Part shown: positions 8,653 through 17,075 of the stretch, piece by piece | How positions within the stretch are numbered: position 1 is the first letter of the stretch | How the letters are laid out: each line of letters opens with the position of its first letter | DNA from: Candidatus Brachybacterium merdavium | GTDB taxonomy: Bacteria; Actinomycetota; Actinomycetes; Actinomycetales; Dermabacteraceae | Direction of reading: 5' to 3' | NCBI GenBank assembly: GCA_019118275.1 | Contig: DWZH01000001.1 | Coordinates: 1 to 40,140 of the forward strand | DNA length: 40,140 bases | Translations under genes and position numbers: made by a program | The notes under the pieces: generated by a model | What the model was told of the DNA's origin: nothing | Databases searched by the model: none | Seen by the model: only the letters and a program-made list of their open reading frames with translations

Positions 8653-9564
8653 TCAGGACAGGAACTCGTCGACCTCGGCGCGGCCGGGGGCGCCCTCGGT
8701 GCCCCAGCGGGTCACGGCGATCGCGGCGGCCGCATTGGCGCGGGTCGCGGCCGACTCCCAGTCGGCGCCCAGGGCCCGCTCGGCCAGCAGCACCCCGGTG
8801 TGGGTGTCACCGGCCCCGTTGGTGTCCACCGCCTCCTGCGGGAACGCGGGGATCTCGGTGCCGCGCCCGTGATGGAAGACGGTGCAGCCGCGCATCCCGT
8901 CGCGCACCACCACCACGGCGTGGGAGCCGATCCGGCGGCGCAGCGCCTCGGGGGTGTCCTGCAGGGCGTCCAGACCGGTGAAGGCCCGGGCCTCCTCGGC
9001 ATTGGAGGTCCACACCGTGGTGCGGGCGAGCACCCGATCCTGGACCTGCTGGGGGAAACCGGCGAAGGGTGCGCCGGGGTCCAGCACCACCTCGACCCCG
9101 TCCGGCAGCGACTCGAGGTATTCCAGCAGTGGCCGACGAGTGGGTTCGAACAGGCTGTACCCGGACAGGCACAGCAGGTCGCCGGGCTGCGCATCGAGTG
9201 TGGCCAGGGAGTCGGCGGTGATCTGCCGTTCGGCGCCGTAGACGGTGACGAAGCTGCGTTCGGCCGTCGGCTCGACCAGCACCATGCAGTACCCGGTGTC
9301 GGCCCCTTCGCGCAGGGTGTCGGACAGCTCGATCCCCTCGGCCGCGAGCCGGGAGCGGATCAGGTCGCCGTTCGGGCCGATCCCGTGCGCGCCGCCGTGG
9401 ACGGCCCGGGCGCCGGTGCGGGCGGCTGCCAGCAGCGTGGTCACCGCCCCGCCGGCGTAGCGCTGCTCGCTGATCGCATTGGTGTTGCCACCGCGTGGAG
9501 GCAGCTCGGGAACCTCGATGACGACGTCGACCAGCGCCTGGGCGGTGTGTAGCACTCTGGGCAT
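8653..9564 (-). CDS. PfkB family carbohydrate kinase
   Basis: A 303-residue ribokinase-like sugar kinase. The N-terminal substrate region carries GGNTNAISEQRYAGGAV. The C-terminal PfkB signature reads DTNGAGDTHTG (residues 247-257) with the catalytic base D253 and the anion hole GAGD. It would phosphorylate a sugar, nucleoside or sugar acid with ATP in the cytoplasm. The specificity (ribose, KDG, fructose and so on) is not readable. The ATG at 9564 has no Shine-Dalgarno but TAGACT lies 6 nt upstream. It is divergent from the penicillin-binding protein gene, with only 35 bp between the start codons. Confidence 0.92.
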   Translation of the reverse strand: MPRVLHTAQALVDVVIEVPELPPRGGNTNAISEQRYAGGAVTTLLAAARTGARAVHGGAHGIGPNGDLIRSRLAAEGIELSDTLREGADTGYCMVLVEPTAERSFVTVYGAERQITADSLATLDAQPGDLLCLSGYSLFEPTRRPLLEYLESLPDGVEVVLDPGAPFAGFPQQVQDRVLARTTVWTSNAEEARAFTGLDALQDTPEALRRRIGSHAVVVVRDGMRGCTVFHHGRGTEIPAFPQEAVDTNGAGDTHTGVLLAERALGADWESAATRANAAAAIAVTRWGTEGAPGRAEVDEFLS

Positions 9565-9570
9565 GCCGCC

Positions 9571-9576
9571 AGTCTA
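9571..9576 (-). promoter_or_regulatory. -10 box TAGACT, leaderless start of PfkB kinase
   Basis: TAGACT on the minus strand sits 6 nt before the ATG at 9564. Its -35 region would have to lie inside the promoter and first codons of the divergent penicillin-binding protein gene. Confidence 0.6.
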
Positions 9577-9587
9577 GGGACGGGTGG

Positions 9588-9593
9588 GATGAT
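9588..9593 (+). promoter_or_regulatory. Possible -10 box GATGAT of the penicillin-binding protein gene
   Basis: GATGAT lies 6 nt before the ATG at 9600, in the position used by the leaderless promoters in this window, but lacks the initial T. No Shine-Dalgarno is visible. Confidence 0.35.
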
Positions 9594-9599
9594 GTCCCC

Positions 9600-11504
9600 A
9601 TGAACGCCGCGCATCAGGCCTCACGTCGCCGTCGGCCCCTGCTCATCGTCCTGTCCGTGGCGCTCGTGATCGCCCTGGTCATCGCGGCGATCCTGTGGCG
9701 CGACCGCTTCGGCGACGGTCAGCAGGAGGCCGAGGACCTCGCCGCCGCGCTGCCCGAGGGCGACTTCGCCGACGAGGCCGACGTCGCCGAGCACCAGCGG
9801 ATCCTGGGCCCGCTGATCGAGGCCACCGGCCAGGCCCCGCAGGTCGAGCTGGCCGATGCCGGCAGCGCCGAGGACGGGCAGCGCACCGCGACCCTGGAAT
9901 GGACCTGGACCCTGCCGGAGGAGGCCGGGACCTGGGAGTACACCACCGAAGCCACTCTGCGTCGCGGGGACGACGGCTGGTCCGCGGAGCTCGACCCGGA
10001 GGTCTTCGCCCCGGATCTGGAGCCCCGCGAGCACCTCGACCTGCAGACCCTCGAGCCACAGCTGGGCACCGTCACCGATCGCGATGGTCAGGAGCTGTAC
10101 GGGCCGCATCCGGTGAAGGTGCTGGGCCTGGACAAGACACAGATCGACGAGGACGAGCAGGAGGACGCTGCCCGCGAGCTGGCCGGTCTGCTCGGCACCG
10201 ACGCCGACCGCTACGCCCAGACCGTCGCCGACCATGGCCCGGAGGCCTTCGTGCCGGCTCTGACCATCCGGGTCGACGACGAGGGCGAGTACCCGCTGGA
10301 CGAGGCCGCCGAGGTCACCGGCTTCCACGCCGCCGATCAGACCCGCCCCCTCGCCGTGGAGCGGGACTACGCGCCCGGGGTGCTCGGCTCCCTGCGGGAG
10401 GCCGACGCGGAGGACGTCGAGGACTCCGAGGGCGAGATCGAGCCGGGCGACCTGGTGGCCACCGGCGGCGTGGTCGCCGCCGAGCGCGAGGCGTTGCTGG
10501 GCACGAGCGGGGTGGACGTGATCGCCGTCGATCCCGACGACGACTCCGACCGCTCCCTGCACCGGGTGGGCCCGAGCGACGGCACCGACGTGCGCACCAC
10601 CATCGACGACGACCTGCAGCGTCTGGCCACCGAGGCGATCGCCGATGAGGACTCGCCGGCCGCCGTGATCGCCCTGCAACCCTCCTCGGGCGATGTGCTG
10701 GCCGCCGCTCTGGGGCCGACGGGACAGTCCTATCCGGTGGGACTGGTGGGACAGTACTCGCCCGGATCGACCTTCAAGACCGTCACCGCGCTCTCGCTGC
10801 TGCGGGCCGGTGTCACCCCCGACACCACCCTCGAATGCCCCGAGACCGCCACGATCGACGGACGCAGCTTCAAGAACGCCGACTCCATGTCCCCGGGCCT
10901 GTTCGGCTCGATGCCGCTGCGGGACGTGATCGCCCACTCGTGCAACACGGCGCTGCTGCTGCAGCACGACACCGTCGACCAGCAGGAACTGGCCGAGGCC
11001 GCGACCACGCTGGGGATCGGGCAGGAGGCCCCGAGGGGCCTGGACGCTTTCATGGGTTCGGTGGATCCCGAGGACGAGGGCCTCGAGCACGCCGCGGCGA
11101 TGATGGGGCAGGGCCGGGTGCTCACCTCGCCGCTGTCGATGGCGGTGGTGCTCGCCAGCGTAAAGAACGGCGAGACCGTCCAGCCCCGGATCCTGGCCGA
11201 CGAGGAACCCTCGGACCTCGACATCGAACAGCCGCTGACCGAGGAGGAGACCACGCAGATGCAGGAGATGCTGCGCGGGGTGGTCACCGACGGCAGCCTG
11301 GATGACCTGGCGGACCTGCCCGGCGATCCGGTGATCGGCAAGACCGGCACCGCGGAATGGACCGATGAGGAGGGCGAGCTCGCGCTGCACTCGTGGGTGA
11401 TCGTCGCCCAGGGCGACCTGGTGATCGCGGTATTCGTGGAGGACGGCAGCTACGGCTCGGTGACCGCCGGCCCGATCGCCCGCGAGGTGCTCGAGGGCGT
11501 CTGA
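9600..11504 (+). CDS. Class B penicillin-binding protein (peptidoglycan transpeptidase)
   Basis: A 634-residue D,D-transpeptidase with one N-terminal membrane anchor (about residues 13-33). Next comes an acidic NTF2-like/MecA_N-type domain (about 40-150), then a dimerisation-like segment and the transpeptidase domain. The three active-site motifs are seen: STFK with nucleophile S390 and K393, SCN at 447-449, and KTGT at 581-584. It cross-links cell-wall peptide stems outside the membrane. The MecA_N-like domain makes it closer to the low-affinity PBP2a/PBP3 group than to PbpA or FtsI, but resistance cannot be inferred. No rodA/ftsW partner is adjacent. It converges on guanine deaminase. Confidence 0.9.
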   Translation: MNAAHQASRRRRPLLIVLSVALVIALVIAAILWRDRFGDGQQEAEDLAAALPEGDFADEADVAEHQRILGPLIEATGQAPQVELADAGSAEDGQRTATLEWTWTLPEEAGTWEYTTEATLRRGDDGWSAELDPEVFAPDLEPREHLDLQTLEPQLGTVTDRDGQELYGPHPVKVLGLDKTQIDEDEQEDAARELAGLLGTDADRYAQTVADHGPEAFVPALTIRVDDEGEYPLDEAAEVTGFHAADQTRPLAVERDYAPGVLGSLREADAEDVEDSEGEIEPGDLVATGGVVAAEREALLGTSGVDVIAVDPDDDSDRSLHRVGPSDGTDVRTTIDDDLQRLATEAIADEDSPAAVIALQPSSGDVLAAALGPTGQSYPVGLVGQYSPGSTFKTVTALSLLRAGVTPDTTLECPETATIDGRSFKNADSMSPGLFGSMPLRDVIAHSCNTALLLQHDTVDQQELAEAATTLGIGQEAPRGLDAFMGSVDPEDEGLEHAAAMMGQGRVLTSPLSMAVVLASVKNGETVQPRILADEEPSDLDIEQPLTEEETTQMQEMLRGVVTDGSLDDLADLPGDPVIGKTGTAEWTDEEGELALHSWVIVAQGDLVIAVFVEDGSYGSVTAGPIAREVLEGV

Positions 11505-11521
11505 TCAGCGGCGGGCGGCAG

Positions 11522-11542
11522 CCTCCGGTGGCAGTATCCGGA
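11522..11542. terminator. Hairpin between convergent PBP and guanine deaminase genes
   Basis: CTCCGG (11522-11527) and CCGGAG (11537-11542) form a 6-bp stem with a 9-nt loop in the 65-bp gap between two converging genes. There is no T-run. Its position suits a bidirectional terminator. Confidence 0.35.
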
Positions 11543-11569
11543 GCCGGCAGCCGGCGTCAGCGACCGGCG

Positions 11570-12046
11570 TCAGTAGGCGGTGCGGCCCTCGTGGGCGCGC
11601 CACGCATCGAAGGGCGAGATGGCGTCCGCGTTTCGCATCTGCTCCGTGCGCAGCAGGGCCTGCTGTCCGGGCCGCTCGAAGTAGGTGTAGAACGCGGCAT
11701 CGTCGAACCCTGCTCGGGCAGCGTCGTCCCGCCCAGCCGCGAATACCACCCGGTCGATGCGCGCCCATAGTGCAGTGGCCAGGCACATCGGGCAGGGCTC
11801 GCAGCTGGCGTAGAGCACCGCACCGGGCAGCTCGAAGGTCCCCAGCTGGGCGCAGGCGGCACGGATGGCGGTCACCTCGGCGTGGGCGGTGGGATCGTGC
11901 GTCGCGGTGACCCGGTTGGCCCCGTCGACCAGCCGGCCGTCGGCCGTGGCCACGACCGCGCCGAAAGGGCCGCCGTCGTCGGCGACATTGGCGCTGGCGA
12001 GGTCGACGGCGCGGGCCAGGATCTCGGAGTCGGTGGGACTGATCAT
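11570..12046 (-). CDS. guaD: Guanine deaminase (CDA-fold, zinc)
   Basis: A 158-residue deaminase of the cytidine-deaminase fold that converts guanine to xanthine. The zinc site is complete: HAE with H55 and catalytic E57 (HDPTAHAEVTAIRAAC), and C85 and C88 in SCEPCPMC. The match to the Bacillus GuaD type extends to the ends, with AGFDD in the second half and a C-terminal SPFDAWR...TAY. This separates it from tRNA adenosine deaminase (TadA). Its ATG overlaps the stop of the DUF6194 remnant by 4 bp (ATGA), so in the ancestral arrangement the two were translationally coupled. With that upstream gene damaged, what drives its expression now is unclear. Confidence 0.88.
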   Translation of the reverse strand: MISPTDSEILARAVDLASANVADDGGPFGAVVATADGRLVDGANRVTATHDPTAHAEVTAIRAACAQLGTFELPGAVLYASCEPCPMCLATALWARIDRVVFAAGRDDAARAGFDDAAFYTYFERPGQQALLRTEQMRNADAISPFDAWRAHEGRTAY

Positions 12047-12507
12047 GGCGCCCGATCCTCCCGGACCGCGGACTCGCTGTCCAGGGCGCTGCCCAGCCGT
12101 CGGCGCTGGTCGAAGCAGGCCAGCTCGAGCAGCTCGAGCACCGGATCGAGGGTCCGGTCGGCGGGGACCACCGCGCAGATCCACCCCTGCCGGGCGTACA
12201 GCGGATGCGGTTGCAGCACGTCGGCGGCGGCCGGATCGACGGGCTCCGCGGGAGCGAACTGGGCGATGCGCCGCCGCCCCACATGGACGTTGACCCGCCA
12301 GCGACCTTCCGGATCGAGATCTGAGCTGACGTCGTCGGGATAGTTCTTGGTGATGATCGTGGCGAAAGGCTGGGTGCGCGGCACGCTGCCATCCGGGGAC
12401 CAGTAGAAGAAGTGATCGCCCCAGGCCACGGGCGGGTAGTCGCTGTGCTCGTCGGGTGCGAGCTCGAGCAGGTCGTCGAAGGAGCGGACGGTGGTGAGGA
12501 TCCGGCA
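12043..12507 (-). pseudogene. DUF6194 family protein, start codon missing
   Basis: The body of a DUF6194 protein is intact. It carries the family-like blocks VAWGDHFFYWSPDG, QPFATIITKNYPDD and GRWRVNVHVGR and ends in an ATGA overlap with guaD. Homology as I know it should begin a few codons before ILTTVRSFDDLLEL. Going upstream of that point the frame stays open, but it holds no ATG, GTG or TTG near the expected start. It reads instead antisense to the MerR remnant (CCRIL, then Arg/Pro-rich sequence). The first in-frame GTG inside the gene would remove about 27 residues. I infer that the first codons and promoter were lost in the deletion at about 12505. The family function is unknown. The 5' limit given is approximate. 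Confidence 0.65.
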
Positions 12508-12882
12508 ACAGAAGAGGACCTGGACGGCCGCAGCACGATGACGATCACGCAGCTCGCCGAAGCGCTCGGGGTGTGACCCTCGACACTGCGGTTCTGGGAG
12601 CAGGAGGGACTGGTGGCTCCCGTCCGCGAGGGGCGTCTCGGTGCCCGCCGCTATCCTGCGCGGGCGATCCGGCAGGTCCGCATCGTCACGGCGCTGCGCG
12701 CGGCCCGCTTCGGGATCCCCGCGACCGCACGGGCGATGGGCGAACTGCGTGGGAGCGGCGGCGTGGAGGCGCTGCACTCCGTCCTGCAGACGCGTCGCTC
12801 CGACATCGCCCGCCGCATGGAGCTCCTGCTCCGCGTCGGGACCCAGCTGGTCGAGCTGCGCGAGGACCTCAGCGGCCGGTGA
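12505..12882 (+). pseudogene. MerR family regulator, 5'-truncated and with an in-frame TGA
   Basis: In one plus-strand frame the sequence reads MTITQLAEALGV, a TGA at 12574-12576, then PSTLRFWEQEGLVAP and about 85 further residues to the stop at 12880-12882. Joined, this is a MerR winged-helix with its recognition helix interrupted. A single C-to-T change (CGA, Arg, to TGA) would explain the stop. The frame is also open before the ATG at 12538 and reads EEDLDGRST, and no ribosome site precedes that ATG. This fits the second half of a two-HTH MerR protein known in Actinobacteria, with the first half deleted. The GTG at 12613 could restart translation but would leave no DNA-binding domain. It is most likely inactive. 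Confidence 0.7.
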
Positions 12883-12886
12883 CGGC

Positions 12887-14974
12887 TCAGAGCCCCGCGG
12901 CGACCTCCACGGCTTGGCGGATGGCACGCTCAGCGTCCAGTTCCGCGGCGACGTCGGCCCCGCCGATCAGGTGCACCCGCGGGCTGCGGCCCCGCCGAGC
13001 CCGGGTGACCTCCTGGGCGAGCGCGTTCTCGCTGATCTGGCCGGCGCAGACCACCACGGTGTCGACCGCGAGCACCCGCTCCTCCTCGTGCTCGAGGATG
13101 TGCAGGCCCTCGGCGTCGATCCGCCGATAGGTCACGCCCAGATGGTTGATCACCCCGGCGTGACGCAGCTCGGCCCGGTGGACCCAGCCGGTGGTCTTGC
13201 CCAGGCCCGCACCGATCTTGGTCTCCTTGCGCTGCAGGAGGTGGACCTCGCGGGAGCGGCGCCCGTCGGCGGCCGTGGCGGGATCGACCGGGGCGCGACG
13301 TGCGACGGCCAGGCCCCCGCGGTGCCCCTGCGGATCGCCGACGCCCCAGTGCTGCAGCCAGGTGTCGGTGTCCAGGGTGGGTGAGGGCAGCGGGGAGGTG
13401 AGGTACTCGGCCACGTCCACACCGATGCCGCCGGCGCCGATGATGGCGACCGTCTCGCCGGGCTCCGCGCGGCCTTCGAGCAGATCCGCGTAGGAGATGA
13501 CGCGGGGGCCGGGCCCGTCGGCCGCGGGATCGGTGGTGAATCCGGGCAGGTCCACGACGCGCGGGCGCACACCGGTCGCGACCACCACGTCATGGAAGTC
13601 CTGCAGTTCCTGGGCGCTCGGGCGTGTGCCCAGGCGGACCCCGACCCCGGCCGCGAACAAGCGCATCCGCCACGAGGTCAGCGCCTGGGCGTAGTCCTCC
13701 TTGCCGGGGATGCGCGCGGCCAGCCGCAGCTGCCCGCCGAGCTCCTTGGTGGCCTCGAACAGGGTGACCACGTGCCCGCGCTCGGCGGCGCTGATCGCGG
13801 CCTCCAGCCCGGCCGGCCCGGCGCCGACTACGGCGACCTTGCGGCGCCGACGCTCGAGCACGGGGCTGAGCACCAGCTCGGTCTCGTGACCGGCACGGGG
13901 GTTGACCAGGCAGCTGGCGCGCTTGCCCTCGAAGGCATTGTCCAGGCAGGCCTGGTTGCAGGAGATGCAGGCGACGACCTGGTTCGCCCGTCCCTCGGCG
14001 AGCTTGGCGGGAAGGTGCGGGTCGGCCAGCAGTGGCCGTGCCATGGAGATCAGATCTGCCTGTCCGGAGCTCAGGACCTGCTCGGCCACCTGGGGGTCAT
14101 GGATCCGGTTCGACGCGACCACCGGGACCTCGACCTCCTCCCGCAGCCGCTTGGTGACGGGGGCGAAGGCTGCGCGCGGCACTGAGGTGACGATGGTGGG
14201 CACACGCGACTCGTGCCAGCCGATACCGGTCGACAGCACGTCCACGCCGCGCTCGACCAGTCCGTGCGCGAGGGCGAGGGTCTCGTCCCAGTACTGCCCC
14301 TCGGGCACCAGGTCCAGCAGGGAGATGCGGTAGCTGAGCAGGGCCTCCGGGCCGATGGCCTCCCGCACCGCGGCGGCCACGGCCAGCGGCATCGTCCTGC
14401 GACCCTCGGGCCCTCGTCCCCACCGGTCGCGGCGCCGATTGGTGCCCGGGACCAGGAACTGGTTCAGCAGGTATCCCTCCGAGCCCATGATCTCGACCCC
14501 GTCGTAGCCGGCCCCGATGGCGCGGCGGGCGGCGTCGGCGAAGTGCTCGATGGTGCGGCCCACCCCTCGGCGGGTGAGGCGACGCGTGCGGAACGGGGTG
14601 ATGGGGGAGCGGCCGGCGCGCGCCGAGGCGGCCAGCGGGTGGAAGGCGTAGCGGCCGGCGTGCAGCAGCTGCAGGATGATCCGCCCGTCGGCCTCGTGGA
14701 CCTCCCGGGTGATCAGGTTGTGCGTGGCCAGGGTGCGATCGTCCGCCTGGGCGCCGCGAGGGGTCAGGCGCCCGGTGCGGTCGGGGGAGTACCCGCCGGT
14801 CACGATCAGACCGACGCCGCCGCGGGCGCGCTCGCCGAGGTAGGCGGCGAGCTTCTTGGCGTCCCCGGGGCGGTCCTCCAGACCGGTGTGCATAGAACCC
14901 ATGACGAAGCGGTTGCGCACCTCGAAGCGTCCGAGATCCAGTGGCGACAGGAGATGGGGGTAGTCATGGCGCAT
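12887..14974 (-). CDS. fadH: NADPH-dependent 2,4-dienoyl-CoA reductase
   Basis: A 695-residue enzyme of the FadH/old-yellow-enzyme type, which reduces 2,4-dienoyl-CoA during beta-oxidation of unsaturated fatty acids. The N-terminal TIM barrel binds FMN (about residues 1-325, with GSEGYLLNQF near the active site). Four Cys for a 4Fe-4S cluster follow: C336, C339, C343 and C355 in CISCNQACLDN...SC. The FAD domain begins at VAVVGAGPAGLEAA and the NAD(P) fold at VAIIGAGGIGVDVAEY. The length matches the family (about 670). Related trimethylamine or NADH:flavin oxidoreductases are the alternative. The start is the ATG at 14974, with CACGAT 6 nt upstream and no Shine-Dalgarno. It ends 4 bp from the end of the convergent merR remnant. 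Confidence 0.88.
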   Translation of the reverse strand: MRHDYPHLLSPLDLGRFEVRNRFVMGSMHTGLEDRPGDAKKLAAYLGERARGGVGLIVTGGYSPDRTGRLTPRGAQADDRTLATHNLITREVHEADGRIILQLLHAGRYAFHPLAASARAGRSPITPFRTRRLTRRGVGRTIEHFADAARRAIGAGYDGVEIMGSEGYLLNQFLVPGTNRRRDRWGRGPEGRRTMPLAVAAAVREAIGPEALLSYRISLLDLVPEGQYWDETLALAHGLVERGVDVLSTGIGWHESRVPTIVTSVPRAAFAPVTKRLREEVEVPVVASNRIHDPQVAEQVLSSGQADLISMARPLLADPHLPAKLAEGRANQVVACISCNQACLDNAFEGKRASCLVNPRAGHETELVLSPVLERRRRKVAVVGAGPAGLEAAISAAERGHVVTLFEATKELGGQLRLAARIPGKEDYAQALTSWRMRLFAAGVGVRLGTRPSAQELQDFHDVVVATGVRPRVVDLPGFTTDPAADGPGPRVISYADLLEGRAEPGETVAIIGAGGIGVDVAEYLTSPLPSPTLDTDTWLQHWGVGDPQGHRGGLAVARRAPVDPATAADGRRSREVHLLQRKETKIGAGLGKTTGWVHRAELRHAGVINHLGVTYRRIDAEGLHILEHEEERVLAVDTVVVCAGQISENALAQEVTRARRGRSPRVHLIGGADVAAELDAERAIRQAVEVAAGL

Positions 14975-14980
14975 ATGCCG

Positions 14981-14986
14981 ATCGTG
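14981..14986 (-). promoter_or_regulatory. Possible -10 box CACGAT of fadH
   Basis: CACGAT on the minus strand lies 6 nt before the ATG at 14974. It deviates from TANNNT only at its first base. Confidence 0.45.
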
Positions 14987-15026
14987 CCAGGTGAGGCCGG
15001 ATGATCCGGGGAGGCCCGGGCACATG

Positions 15027-16856
15027 TCACCCCTGTGCGATGGGCTCACAACCGGGCCGGTGGCCCTGACCAGCCCGTTCTTCTGACCTACGGGTAACTG
15101 GTGGGAAGGGGCGCGGCGCCGCCTCGTGTGCGACCTCACCCCGTGTGCGGCCTCGCGCGAGGATCCGGCGCGGCCCTGCTCTGCGCTGGGCACGGGGGAG
15201 CGGGGTCAGGCTCGTAGCCGGACCGTCCCTGGACCCGGACCCGGTACCGGACTCGGGTGTCGGTTGTCGGTGCGCCGAGGTGGCGCGTGATCTCTTCTGG
15301 AGGGGTCGCGGGGCGGCCCGGCGCCAGGGCGTGCTGTTCCCCGACCGCTGTGACAGCGGCCTGGGCTGGAGCGATGATCTGTCTCGGCGATGAGTGGCGC
15401 TGCGGGGATGATGCCTGGCGCTGAGGGGACCGAGCAGTGCCGAGGGGTCGAGAGGTGTCGGGACCACCTCGGTGACCGAGCCGTACCGGCTGGTCCAGCG
15501 AACGCGGTGGATGCCGCGCCGCCTGGCGGTCGCATCCGCGATCGCTGCCAGTCGCTGCTGTTCCTTGGCGTTGCAACGGGCACACAGGCCGTTGCCGTTG
15601 GCGAAACTGGTCGGCCCACCCTTGGAACGGGGCCTGATGTGGTCGCTCTGTCGGATCTGGGCGTTGCAGTACGGGCCGGCACAGGTCACCGAGCGCCAAC
15701 GGATCATCTTCGCCAGTCCGGCGGGGAAGGCGCGCGAACGGGACTCGGTGGCCACCAGCTCGCCGCTGGTGGGATTCGTGTAGAGGCGGCGGAGGGTCGC
15801 ACGCACCGCGGGCCCGTCGGGACCGTAGGGATCATCCTGCCCGGGGCCCGGTTCGCGCAGGGCCTCTCGCAGCTCGCTGCGCAGCTGTTCGGGAGGCACG
15901 GTGCCGTAGCCCTCGATCACCGCGGGATCCGCGCCCTCGGGGTCGAGCAGTGCGCGGTCGGTGATGATCACGCCGACATCGAAGGTCGCCGGCTCGATCC
16001 CGCCCTCGCGGCCGATCAGGGCGTTCGCCGCAGCGTCGGCCATGATCGCCGAGTGGCCCCGACGGTCCCCGGAGGCGCGCAGACGTTCAGCTTCGAGGGA
16101 GAGCCGCTTGCGCGCCAGCGTCGCATCCAGGGCGGTCAGCGTGAGCGTCAGGGAGCCCATCCCATGCGGTTTGTGCCGATAGGTCACGCCTCGCCCCCGC
16201 TTCGCCTGCTGATGGCGCCGCTCCTTGCCGTCGGGGTCGATCGCCTGGGCGAGGGCCTCGACCTCACGGCAGACCTGCTCCTGGCCGGCACCGGCCAGAT
16301 CAGGCATCCGCGATCCGAGTGCCCGGTCCACGAGCCGGCGCTGCGCCGGATCCAGGGGCGCTGCTGAGCGACTGATGGCCCTCGCCTTCTCCGGGTCGAT
16401 CACCGCGTGGGCGAGCGCGTCGAGGGTCTCGGGCATATCGTGCACGAGACGCCGGGCGGTGCGGACCCGATGGGTGGCCGAAGCCGGTGCGATCCGGGAG
16501 GCCATCGAGACTTCCCGGGAGGCGATGCCGTCGGAGACCTTCTCATCGTGCCCCTCCTCCTCGCCGTCCCGGCGCACGGCCTCGACCAAGGCGTCCAGGG
16601 TGCGAGCCTCCAATGCCGCGAAACCGGCGGAGAAGCCGCGCAGATGGTCGAGCAGGTCCAGGAGCTGTTCCGGGCGCAGTGATTCCGCGTACCCCGGAGT
16701 GAACTCCCGGGTGGCGTGGGCGGCGATCTCCGCGACGGCTCGGCGGGCGCCGGACAGGTCGATCCCGGCGATCTCGAGCTCCTCCGAGTTCACATGCACG
16801 AGCGTGGAGCTGGCCGACGAGGCCAGCTCTCGTGACGCGTTCTCGGAATAGTTCAT
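15027..16856 (-). CDS. DUF222 / HNH endonuclease family protein, altered C-terminus
   Basis: A 609-residue protein of the actinobacterial DUF222-HNH family (13E12-type). It has a helical DUF222 domain (about residues 30-330) and an HNH nuclease module with zinc-type Cys pairs, CAGPYCNAQIRQSDHIRP then GNGLCARCNAKEQQR. Members are multicopy in many Actinobacteria. Their biological role is unclear, with mobility or DNA cleavage suspected. The family usually ends shortly after the HNH module. Here about 125 extra residues of Arg/Pro/Ser-rich sequence follow, and another frame that stops at 15136 has the better codon bias. A frameshift near 15370-15400 is therefore likely. The start is the ATG at 16856; no good ribosome site was found and the frame upstream is low-complexity Pro/Ser/Thr/His. 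Confidence 0.8.
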   Translation of the reverse strand: MNYSENASRELASSASSTLVHVNSEELEIAGIDLSGARRAVAEIAAHATREFTPGYAESLRPEQLLDLLDHLRGFSAGFAALEARTLDALVEAVRRDGEEEGHDEKVSDGIASREVSMASRIAPASATHRVRTARRLVHDMPETLDALAHAVIDPEKARAISRSAAPLDPAQRRLVDRALGSRMPDLAGAGQEQVCREVEALAQAIDPDGKERRHQQAKRGRGVTYRHKPHGMGSLTLTLTALDATLARKRLSLEAERLRASGDRRGHSAIMADAAANALIGREGGIEPATFDVGVIITDRALLDPEGADPAVIEGYGTVPPEQLRSELREALREPGPGQDDPYGPDGPAVRATLRRLYTNPTSGELVATESRSRAFPAGLAKMIRWRSVTCAGPYCNAQIRQSDHIRPRSKGGPTSFANGNGLCARCNAKEQQRLAAIADATARRRGIHRVRWTSRYGSVTEVVPTPLDPSALLGPLSARHHPRSATHRRDRSSLQPRPLSQRSGNSTPWRRAAPRPLQKRSRATSAHRQPTPESGTGSGSRDGPATSLTPLPRAQRRAGPRRILARGRTRGEVAHEAAPRPFPPVTRRSEERAGQGHRPGCEPIAQG

Positions 16857-17066
16857 GCATTGATTATGGAATGCGTGCAATGGCGAAGTCCAGGATTTTC
16901 GTGAATGTGGATGGAATGTTGAGGATAGGGTGCTGTGGAGGAGGGGTTGTGTGGAAAAGGGGTCATTGTGGAGGGGAGGAGTGGGGGTGGAAGCGGTATC
17001 CGTGGCGCCGGACATGTAGAACGAAAGTGCAGGTAGGCGGCCCGAAAGTTGTTGGAGTGCTGATAA

Positions 17067-17075
17067 TGTGGATAA
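17067..17075 (-). promoter_or_regulatory. DnaA-box-like site TTATCCACA
   Basis: Perfect match on the minus strand to the classical DnaA box, in an otherwise GC-rich sequence. Partial relatives (TGTGGA on the plus strand) lie 100-160 bp away. No dnaA, dnaN or rpmH gene is near, so this is not the replication origin. It could titrate DnaA, regulate the HNH gene, or be chance. Confidence 0.35.

Noticed and set aside
16906-17075. Replication origin
   Set aside because: Only one perfect DnaA box, and no dnaA, dnaN, rpmH or parAB near.
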